The position numbers and the translations under genes are program-made. The notes below the pieces were generated by a model. It made no database searches. It was given only the letters and a program-made list of their open reading frames with translations, and had not been told where the DNA came from. This document shows, in pieces, positions 54,910 to 61,809 of a DNA stretch of 64,000 nt (position 1 is the first letter of the stretch; the number at the start of each line of letters is the position of its first letter). Source of the stretch: CAZKHG01 sp964552655 (GTDB taxonomy: Bacteria > Bacteroidota > Bacteroidia > Bacteroidales > Tenuifilaceae); NCBI GenBank assembly GCA_964552655.1, contig CAZKHG010000002.1:1-64000 (forward strand), given 5' to 3'.

Positions 54910-56232
54910 CTATTTCTTCTCCTCTTTGAATAGTTTATCCTTAGCAACTTTCTTAACGAGTAGTCCGTCTTTAAGCTTGCGAGATATAGCGCTATAGGGG
55001 GCAACAACCACATCCTCATCACCTGTTAAACCCTCTTTAATCTCAATATTCATATTGTCCTGAATCCCGGTTTTAACCATAACCATTTTTGCAGAGTCCC
55101 CTTTTACAACAAAAACAACTTCTTTGAGTGTAGCCGGTTTAATATTTTGTTGTTCCGGAGAATTTTGTTCTCCTTCCTTAACTTCTGTAAAACCTTGCTG
55201 TGCAGATGTTGTCTTAGATGAATCGGAACGGGTGGTTACAGCCTGTATTGGGATAGAAATAATTCCTTGTTTGGTTTCAGTTTGTATCTCAACAGTGGTT
55301 GACATTCCGGGGCGGAATGGGCTTGGGTTTTTCTTCGTTATTAAATCTTTATAAGAATCTTCCAGTAAAAAAATTCTGACCTCAAAACTGGTTACCTGAT
55401 CCGTAGAAACACCTTGTACGCTTGCCGAGTTTGCTATTTGGGTAACTAGGCCCTTAAACTTTCGATCAACATAAGCATCAACCTCAATAAAAGCAGTATC
55501 GTTCATTTTAACCCTTACGATATCGTTCTCGTTAACATCAACGCGGGTTTCCATTCGGTTAAGGTTAGCGATACGGAGTATCTCGGTACCGGTAAACTGC
55601 GCTGTTCCCACCACTCGTTCGCCAAGTTCAATGCTCAACTTGGAAATTGTACCACTGATTGGGGCATAGATGGTAGTTTTACGCAGATTTTCTTCAGCTT
55701 CTTTAAGCGATGCTTCAGCGCTCTCAACATTGTACTTGGCCGATTTAACATCAGCCTGTGCAACTTCAAAAGCGGTTTTTGCATTTTCAAACTCCGATTC
55801 GGAAATCGCCTTTTGTTCGAAAAGCTGATTGCTGCGTTTAAATGCGAGCTGTTGCTGGGCAAGTTGTGCCTCCGACTGGGTTAAACGTGCCCTGGCGGTG
55901 TTTACAGCAGCAATGGCTCTTTCCTTGTAGGATATATATGTATCCGGTTTAATCCGGCAAAGTATAGCCCCCTTCTCAACCTGATCACCCTCTTTAATAT
56001 TCAGCTCAATTATTTCGCCAGATACCTCAGGGCTAATCTTAACCTCCACCTCAGGTTGAATTTTCCCGTTGGCTGTTATGGATTCGGTAATTGTTCGTTT
56101 CACGGGTTTTTCAACCGCAACCTCTGTAACATCCGGTTTTCCAAACCAGCCCGCTTTTTTCCCAACTATAGCAAATACTATAAGAACGGCAAGAATGATA
56201 AGTAAATATCTGAGTAAATTTTTCTTTTTCAT
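54910..56232 (-). CDS. Periplasmic adaptor subunit (HlyD/AcrA-type membrane fusion protein)
   Basis: This 440-residue membrane-fusion protein has one N-terminal transmembrane helix (about 5-24). A lipoyl-like half is split by a long alpha-hairpin (ARLTQSEAQLAQQQLAFKRSNQLFEQKAISESEFENAKTAFEVAQADVKSA), followed by beta-barrel (about 215-320) and membrane-proximal domains. The block ITANGKIQPEVEVKISPEVSGEI and the GERVVGTAQFTGTEILRI segment are typical. It links an inner-membrane transporter to a TolC-like channel. The channel gene lies immediately upstream on the same strand, but no RND or ABC permease gene follows, so the inner-membrane partner is coded elsewhere. Confidence 0.91.
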   Translation of the reverse strand: MKKKNLLRYLLIILAVLIVFAIVGKKAGWFGKPDVTEVAVEKPVKRTITESITANGKIQPEVEVKISPEVSGEIIELNIKEGDQVEKGAILCRIKPDTYISYKERAIAAVNTARARLTQSEAQLAQQQLAFKRSNQLFEQKAISESEFENAKTAFEVAQADVKSAKYNVESAEASLKEAEENLRKTTIYAPISGTISKLSIELGERVVGTAQFTGTEILRIANLNRMETRVDVNENDIVRVKMNDTAFIEVDAYVDRKFKGLVTQIANSASVQGVSTDQVTSFEVRIFLLEDSYKDLITKKNPSPFRPGMSTTVEIQTETKQGIISIPIQAVTTRSDSSKTTSAQQGFTEVKEGEQNSPEQQNIKPATLKEVVFVVKGDSAKMVMVKTGIQDNMNIEIKEGLTGDEDVVVAPYSAISRKLKDGLLVKKVAKDKLFKEEKK

Positions 56233-56250
56233 TTTTATTGATTTTTAATA

Positions 56251-57588
56251 TTATAAACTGAGTGGTACCCCTTTGTAAAACTCAAGAATCTTTGTTTTGA
56301 AAATCAGCTCGTACTTGGCCTGTAAAAGGTCAGCTTCTGCCTTGGAGAGCTTGTTTTTGGCGTTGGTATAATCGTAAGAAGTAACCAACCCAAGGCTAAA
56401 CTTCTGGTCGGCGTATCTATACGCTTCGGTAAGTGCTTTCAAATTTTTTTGTGACGCTTTCAGCTTCTTTTGAGCGGCAATGGCATCGGTATAGGCTTGT
56501 TGAATATCCTTGTAAAGGATGTTTTTCTCGTTTTCGAGAGAAAGTTGCGCTAAGCTTAATGCAATTTTGGAATTGGAAATATTATTTTGAACATACCATC
56601 CGTTAAAAATTGGGATTGATAGGGTAAACGTAACGGATTTACTTATATTATCCTTGAGTTGATCAAAGAAAGGCGTACTTGCAATGTTTCCCGTTAAAAC
56701 TTTTTCGGCAGTTGTTCCATAGTACCCGCTAAGAGACAAGGAAGGACTCATCCCTCCCTTGGCAATTGATAATCTTTTTGATGCACTTAATACCTTATAG
56801 TTGGCGCTATTTATTTGTGGCATACTTGTTAACGCAGATGTATAAACATCTGTTGGAGTATAAGGTACCATTTCATCAGTAAATTTATCTAAAGGTGGTT
56901 TTGCTATTTGAAACCCTTGAGGAGACTTGATTTCTAAAAGTTGAGTTAAATTCAAATAGGCTATATCAAGCTGATTTTGGGCGTTTACTAGCAGCAGTTC
57001 GTCGCTAGCCAGCTGGGCTTCAATTTCCAACAGGTTACCTTCTGGTAGGCTGCCCGCCTTAACCAGTACTGTGGTTCTCTCGACTTGCATTTGAGAGAGT
57101 TCAACTTGTCTTTTCAGAGAGGCCACCAGTTCATCATTGTAAAGGATTTGCAAGAAAGCCGAGGCAATGCTTAGTGCAACATTATTTTTTATCTTCTCAA
57201 CATCGCTAGCAGTTGCCATCAGATCAAATTGGTACTGTTGAATTGTGTTGTACTTCTGAAGCCCTTTGAAAAGGCTAACATTTGTATTTACCGAAAGACT
57301 GGTATTTCTTAGATCCCCATTAATGGGCAGGTTATTACTATAGCCAATTGCTCTGTCGAAATTATAAGATTGGTTCCCGCTTGCATTCAGGCTGGGTAAA
57401 AGGTTCATTTTTGCCTGGAATAAATTCCCTTGATTGATTTTTACACTCAGTTCCTGTTGCTTGATCTGTATGTTATTTTCAAAAGCATGTTTAATACACT
57501 GCTCAAGCGTCCATGATTCTTGCGCTACAACAATATTGGATAATATTAGTAGGATTAATGTTGATAATAGTATTTTTTGTTTTTGCAT
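56251..57588 (-). CDS. TolC-family outer-membrane efflux channel
   Basis: This 445-residue exported protein has a signal peptide (about 1-22, ending VVAQ) and two homologous outer-membrane-factor halves (about 28-225 and 240-430). The start of the second half, VYTSALTSMPQINSANYKVLSASKRLSIAKGG, repeats the first (WTLEQCIKHAFENNIQIKQQELSVKINQGN). These form a trimeric barrel with a periplasmic alpha tunnel. It is the first gene of the channel-adaptor pair (18-base gap). No promoter could be read upstream. Confidence 0.92.
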   Translation of the reverse strand: MQKQKILLSTLILLILSNIVVAQESWTLEQCIKHAFENNIQIKQQELSVKINQGNLFQAKMNLLPSLNASGNQSYNFDRAIGYSNNLPINGDLRNTSLSVNTNVSLFKGLQKYNTIQQYQFDLMATASDVEKIKNNVALSIASAFLQILYNDELVASLKRQVELSQMQVERTTVLVKAGSLPEGNLLEIEAQLASDELLLVNAQNQLDIAYLNLTQLLEIKSPQGFQIAKPPLDKFTDEMVPYTPTDVYTSALTSMPQINSANYKVLSASKRLSIAKGGMSPSLSLSGYYGTTAEKVLTGNIASTPFFDQLKDNISKSVTFTLSIPIFNGWYVQNNISNSKIALSLAQLSLENEKNILYKDIQQAYTDAIAAQKKLKASQKNLKALTEAYRYADQKFSLGLVTSYDYTNAKNKLSKAEADLLQAKYELIFKTKILEFYKGVPLSL

Positions 57589-57957
57589 AGTACGAAAGTT
57601 TTACAAAACCTTAACAAGATTAAAAGCACGAATTTACAGGTTTATTTTGATACTTAATTCTTAAAGTAAGCTAATAGAACGGAAAATAAGGTAGTTAGTT
57701 GACATGAAAATAGGGGAAAGGTTTATTATCATATTAAAATCTCAAGAAATCCAGAATTTTTTGAGGCACAATTACCGAAAAAGCAGGTATTAAAAAAGTG
57801 TAAAACAATTTTACAACGAATTAAAGTATTATCAAAAATAAGGTAAGGAGATAAATTCTGATAATCGGATAAATTCCAATATCACAAGGGAAAACATTCA
57901 TTTATGCAAATAAAAGAGGAATGTGTAACATTAGATAAAGAAATTTATTTGTCCCCT
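57589..57957. other. Intergenic region between the TolC gene and tRNA-Gln, no gene seen
   Basis: About 370 AT-rich bases. I see no ORF with coding character and no clear TAnnTTTG promoter for the TolC operon on the minus strand. The last part leads into the tRNA-Gln terminator. Confidence 0.5.
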
Positions 57958-57998
57958 AAAAAAAGAAAACCCTCTAAAATATTAATTATTAGAGGGTT
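57958..57998 (-). terminator. Intrinsic terminator after tRNA-Gln
   Basis: On the minus strand: ten-base stem AACCCTCTAA/TTAGAGGGTT with an 11-base loop, then TTTTC and a run of T. Confidence 0.85.
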
Positions 57999-58012
57999 AA
58001 ATTTCAACTTGG

Positions 58013-58083
58013 TTGACCTACCAGGATTCGAACCTAGGCTAACAGAACCAAAATCTGCTGTGCTACCACTACACCATAGGTCA
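58013..58083 (-). tRNA. tRNA-Gln (anticodon TTG)
   Basis: A 71-nt cloverleaf: acceptor TGACCTA/TAGGTCA, D arm with GTG...CAC, anticodon stem GCAGA/TCTGT with loop TTTTGGT (anticodon TTG, decodes CAA/CAG), and T arm CTAGG/CCTGG with TTCGAAT. CCA is not encoded. Confidence 0.95.
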
Positions 58084-58096
58084 ATCATTATCTGCT

Positions 58097-58133
58097 AAAA
58101 AAAGCACGGCAAAAATAATACATTTTTGCCGTG
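58097..58133 (-). terminator. Terminator of the PspC operon, overlapping the tRNA-Gln promoter
   Basis: On the minus strand: an 11-base stem (CACGGCAAAAA with TTTTTGCCGTG), seven-base loop, then seven T. Its right arm contains the -7 element of tRNA-Gln. Confidence 0.85.
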
Positions 58134-58140
58134 AACCAAA
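58110..58140 (-). promoter_or_regulatory. Promoter of tRNA-Gln
   Basis: On the minus strand: TTTG (58140-58137), 19 bp, TATTTTTG (58117-58110). It fits the Bacteroidota consensus and lies 26 bases before the tRNA. Confidence 0.6.
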
Positions 58141-58165
58141 TTTTTTAATTCAAATTCGGAAATCA

Positions 58166-59737
58166 TTACCTGGTGTGTTCTTTTAAGCTCTTATCGCCCA
58201 TTGTCCAACGTTTATTTACCAGCTCCTCCGGCCAAAGATCAGAATATGGTTGATGGTAATCAAGGATGTCAATTAGCGATTTATCAAGATAAATCTTATA
58301 CCCTTGTGGTAACCTCAGGGTTAAATCCAGCTCCTGAACTTTCCATTTTGCATCTTTGGGTAGTGTAAAATAAGAGTTTAGGTTTAATAGAGTATCTTTT
58401 AGCTGGTAGGTATACTCAATTCTTCCTGCATTTTCCCTGGCTGACCGTTGTGTACCGCCCCGGGCCAAACGTTTTAATTCTAAAACCGGGTAATCGCCAT
58501 CGCTTTTGGAAATTGACAGGTGTGGTTTCCCATATATCAATGTTTTGCCATCAATAAGGCTAAACGAATAATCGTCAATATCAATTAATTTTGATGGATT
58601 GTCGTACAGACTATCGGGCTTGGCTGTTGCTGTTATATAGAGGTATTGCCCTTTTTCTGCTGGTGGAACAAGCGTAACCGTTTCAGTTACATGCTGTCGG
58701 ATGGCATAGCTTTTCACCTGATAGAACAAAATTACAGCAAGGGTGATTATTGATAACGCCCAAACAACGGATGCAATTAACCCGAGCAAGGCGTCTCTTG
58801 CCTTAAACCTGAATAAAATTCGAATACCAAGGTACAGTAATGTTAAAACTGGTATGGCAATAACAAAAAACAACGGAATAGTAATCCAGATGCTGGAATT
58901 AAACTCGAACATGGAAGTTATAAATTCACCCAGCGAGAATCCATGTATCGAAGGGAGAATACTGCTTACAAAAACACTACCAAAGAAGAGAATTCCAATA
59001 AGCGTAAAGAGTAGCAGAAGCATTGTAATTATTAAAATTGCAGCGATTATGATGGCAATAACTTTAATAAACACCAGCATTACCCTTAATAGAGCAAATG
59101 CCATTTTCCCAAGAACTTCAAAAAATCTGTTTAATAAACCAGCCCAGCCTTTACGTTTAAATGTTTCACCAACCTCTTTATACTCATTTTTAACTGTTTT
59201 CTCAATATTTGATAGGCTTATCGGCTCACCCTTCATCTCAAGCTTCTGTCTGGGTGTAATTGCTCTTGGAACAGCAATCCAAAGAATTAAGTAAACCAGG
59301 AGCCCAAACCCTTTTACAAAAATCAGCACCAGGAAAAGAATCCTGAATACAACAGGATCAACTGAAAAATATTCTCCTAACCCAGAGCAGACACCTGCTA
59401 TATAAGAGTGTTCCGTTTCCCGATAAAGACGTTTGTAGCGTTTTTCAGTGGGTTGAAAGTCATCCTCTTTTTGGTGGTCAAATGAAAAATCATCGGGCTC
59501 ACCTAGCGTTTTTAAAATATCTTTAATGATTTCTATTGAGATGGCTTCGTTCTGCCCTTTTTTTTCTGAGACCAACTCTGAAATCCTTTCTTCGATATCC
59601 TTAATTATATCAGCACCTTCTTTATCGTTTACAAACTTTTCTTTTAGCGAGTTCAGGTATCCGCTTAACAGGTTATATGCATCTTCTTCTAGGAGGTATG
59701 AGAAGCCACCAAGGCTAACCTTAACTGTTGTTTTCAT
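58166..59737 (-). CDS. Long PspC-domain membrane protein
   Basis: This 523-residue inner-membrane protein begins with a cytoplasmic helical unit of about 100 residues (TVKVSLGGFSYLLEEDAYNLLSGYL), followed by the PspC domain (about 102-165: RLYRETEHSYIAGVCSGLGEYFSVDPVVFRILFLVL). Several further helices (about 210-355) come next, and a C-terminal soluble domain of about 160 residues, probably periplasmic. PspC in proteobacteria senses envelope stress with PspB/A; no PspA gene is seen here. The N-terminus and PspC part are paralogous to 60210-60773. The gene lies seven bases after a PadR regulator gene, so it is likely its target. Confidence 0.9.
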   Translation of the reverse strand: MKTTVKVSLGGFSYLLEEDAYNLLSGYLNSLKEKFVNDKEGADIIKDIEERISELVSEKKGQNEAISIEIIKDILKTLGEPDDFSFDHQKEDDFQPTEKRYKRLYRETEHSYIAGVCSGLGEYFSVDPVVFRILFLVLIFVKGFGLLVYLILWIAVPRAITPRQKLEMKGEPISLSNIEKTVKNEYKEVGETFKRKGWAGLLNRFFEVLGKMAFALLRVMLVFIKVIAIIIAAILIITMLLLLFTLIGILFFGSVFVSSILPSIHGFSLGEFITSMFEFNSSIWITIPLFFVIAIPVLTLLYLGIRILFRFKARDALLGLIASVVWALSIITLAVILFYQVKSYAIRQHVTETVTLVPPAEKGQYLYITATAKPDSLYDNPSKLIDIDDYSFSLIDGKTLIYGKPHLSISKSDGDYPVLELKRLARGGTQRSARENAGRIEYTYQLKDTLLNLNSYFTLPKDAKWKVQELDLTLRLPQGYKIYLDKSLIDILDYHQPYSDLWPEELVNKRWTMGDKSLKEHTR

Positions 59738-59744
59738 AGTTTTT

Positions 59745-60074
59745 CTATTTAAGGTTACGTATTGTGTTTACTGTCTCAACCAGCTCATTCCAGCTCGAAT
59801 CAAGTTCTGCAAGGTATTCACGACCCTTATCTGTAATGGTATAGTATTTTCGGGGTGGCCCCTGGGGCGATTCTTCCCAGCGATAGCTGAGCAGCTGGGA
59901 ATTTTTCTGACGGGTAAGCAACGGGTAAAGAGTCCCTTCCACTACAATCATTTTTGCCTCCTTCAGTTTATTTATTAGGTCGGTTGTATATGAATCGCCA
60001 CGTGAAAGGATGGATAGGATACAATACTCAAGTACACCCTTCCTCATCTGTGCTTTTGAATTATCTAAATTCAT
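59745..60074 (-). CDS. PadR-family transcriptional regulator
   Basis: This 109-residue winged-helix regulator has YCILSILSRGDSYTTDLINKLKEAKMIVVEGTLYPLLTRQKNSQLLSYRWEESPQGPPRKYYTITDKGREYL, a clear PadR DNA-binding core (about 13-88). The RKYYTITDKG wing is diagnostic. It has a short C-terminal helix, as in the subfamily that pairs with PspC proteins. It is seven bases upstream of the long PspC gene and co-directional with the short PspC, so it probably controls this cluster. Confidence 0.93.
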   Translation of the reverse strand: MNLDNSKAQMRKGVLEYCILSILSRGDSYTTDLINKLKEAKMIVVEGTLYPLLTRQKNSQLLSYRWEESPQGPPRKYYTITDKGREYLAELDSSWNELVETVNTIRNLK

Positions 60075-60209
60075 GGTTTTAATTATTTATATTTTTTAAT
60101 GTTTCTTTTTTTCTCCTATTCCCTTGTTGCCTGAATTACGGTTGAATATTATTTTGTTTCTGTATTATAAATTTTATATAATCAGTATCAGGTAACAAGA
60201 AAGGAGTAA

Positions 60210-60773
60210 CTATCTCTGCTCTGAGAACGATCTCCCAATATTATCGGCATTTGCTGCTTCCCCGCGCATTTCAAGTTTTTGGGAAGTAGTTATAGCCGGA
60301 GGGATCACAATCCAAAGAATGATATAGGTTAATAAGCCCAAACCACCCCAGAAAAGGGTAATAAAGAAGAGTATTCGAAAAAGCAGAGGTTCAATTCGCC
60401 AGTAATGGCCCATACCGGAACAAATCCCGCCTAAGATTCGATCGTCAACATCACGGTAAAGTCTGCGGAAACTCTGATAATTGGTTGAATAGCTTCCCTT
60501 TTCGTTATCATCACCGGAAATTTCTCCCGGATCGCCCATAATGCGGATTACGCGCTGAACTTCCTCCAGCCCGATAACCTGGCCCTCTGTTCTGATACCC
60601 TCTCTGAGGTGCTCAGCTATTCTTGATTCAATGTCTGCAAGAATCTCCTGTTTCCCCTCCTCTTTTGCAAAGTGGTATTCTAGCCTTTTTAAGTACCCGT
60701 TAAGTACATTGTATGCATCGTCCTCGAGATTGAAAACGCTGCGACCAAGGCTTACTGTAATAGTCTTTTTCAT
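60210..60773 (-). CDS. Short PspC-domain membrane protein
   Basis: This 187-residue paralogue of the long PspC protein has the same cytoplasmic unit of about 105 residues (TITVSLGRSVFNLEDDAYNVLNGYL, DIESRIAEHL, IRIMGDPGE), then the PspC domain (RLYRDVDDRILGGICSGMGHYWRIEPLLFRILFFITLF) and ends soon after with SQKLEMRGEA, the same block found in the long form (RQKLEMKGEP). It therefore lacks the extra helices and periplasmic domain. It has its own promoter and is the first gene of the PspC/PadR group. Confidence 0.9.
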   Translation of the reverse strand: MKKTITVSLGRSVFNLEDDAYNVLNGYLKRLEYHFAKEEGKQEILADIESRIAEHLREGIRTEGQVIGLEEVQRVIRIMGDPGEISGDDNEKGSYSTNYQSFRRLYRDVDDRILGGICSGMGHYWRIEPLLFRILFFITLFWGGLGLLTYIILWIVIPPAITTSQKLEMRGEAANADNIGRSFSEQR

Positions 60774-60814
60774 TTTTTAAATTATTACTTTTATTTTATA
60801 GTAATTTGACAATA

Positions 60815-60845
60815 CAAATATATGTAATAAAAATATACTATGCAA
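60815..60845 (-). promoter_or_regulatory. Promoter of the PspC/PadR cluster
   Basis: On the minus strand: TTG (60845-60843), 20 bp, TATATTTG (60822-60815). The short PspC gene starts about 42 bases downstream. Confidence 0.6.
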
Positions 60846-60891
60846 TACATGGTAGTTAAAATGTGTTAATAATTTTGATCTGTGAATATTT

Positions 60892-60899
60892 TATATTTG
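60892..60899 (+). promoter_or_regulatory. Possible -7 element (TATATTTG) for the DUF2797 gene
   Basis: TATATTTG fits TAnnTTTG, about 84 bases before ATG 60983. The nearest TTTG upstream is only 14 bases away, so the -33 is unclear. Confidence 0.3.
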
Positions 60900-60982
60900 T
60901 TAAATGTATGATATTCATGTCAATAATTGATTGAATAAAATTAAATTTGGAGAATAAATTATGTATCATAAAGAAACATTAT

Positions 60983-61795
60983 ATGGCTACCGGCATTCTT
61001 AGAAAAATGGAAGTTGAAAACGAGGGGACTGAATTTCAGATTAAACCTGGCTATACAATTAAACTTGATAACGATGTATTATCAATGAACTTCCTGGTTG
61101 GGAAAAAAATAGAAATTAGTTTTACGGGAGAAATATATTGTATCAAGTGTGGCAGAAAAACCACAAAATCATTTGGCCAAGGGTTTTGTTACCCATGTTT
61201 TATTTCGGCACCCGAAACAGAGGAATGCGTTTTACGACCGGAGCTCTGCAGAGCTCATGAGGGAGTTGCACGAGATATGGAATTTGTAGTAAACCATTGT
61301 TTGATAGACCACTTTGTTTACCTGGCTTGGACCGGTGGATTGAAAGTAGGAGTGACCCGACATCATCAAATTCCAACCCGATGGATTGATCAAGGTGCAA
61401 CTAGGACTATACTGCTTTGTAGAACCCCTAATCGCTTTACAGCAGGTCAAATTGAAGTTGAACTTAAAAAGGTAATTGCTGATAAAACCAACTGGCAGGC
61501 GATGCTTAAAGGTATTGAGGATGATCAGCTTAAGTTATTAAATGAGAAATCAAAAGCCCTGGAATTTATTAATGGTAAGGGGTTTACTTATTTACCCGAA
61601 AATGACGCTGAATATTCAATTATTTATCCTCTTGAACATTACCCATTAAAAGTAAAATCACACTCGTTTGATAAGGTACAGGTTTTTTCCGGAACGCTTG
61701 GTGGGATTAAAGGGCAATATTTAATACTAGATAACGGTAACGTACTAAATATTCGTAATTATAGCGGCTATAAGGTTCAAATATCAATTAAATAA
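60983..61795 (+). CDS. DUF2797 family protein
   Basis: This protein of about 270 residues starts at ATG 60983 (MATGILRKMEVENEG); an upstream TTG at 60947 would add 12 residues with no family match. It has a zinc-ribbon-like four-Cys part (CIKCGRKTTKSFGQGFCYPC), then ELCRAHEG, FVYLAWTGGLKVGVTRHHQIPTRWIDQGA and a C-terminal beta region ending KGQYLILDNGNVLNIRNYSGYKV. This matches DUF2797. The VGVTR segment resembles GIY-YIG-like nuclease folds, but a catalytic role is not proven. It is encoded divergently from the PspC cluster. Confidence 0.9.
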   Translation: MATGILRKMEVENEGTEFQIKPGYTIKLDNDVLSMNFLVGKKIEISFTGEIYCIKCGRKTTKSFGQGFCYPCFISAPETEECVLRPELCRAHEGVARDMEFVVNHCLIDHFVYLAWTGGLKVGVTRHHQIPTRWIDQGATRTILLCRTPNRFTAGQIEVELKKVIADKTNWQAMLKGIEDDQLKLLNEKSKALEFINGKGFTYLPENDAEYSIIYPLEHYPLKVKSHSFDKVQVFSGTLGGIKGQYLILDNGNVLNIRNYSGYKVQISIK

Positions 61796-61809
61796 AGTAT
61801 AAATAATTT

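Noticed and set aside
58743..59294. 183-residue ORF on the + strand, inside the long PspC gene
   Set aside because: It is antisense to the hydrophobic helices of PspC, which produces a long open frame by composition. It has no domain and no promoter or ribosome site of its own.
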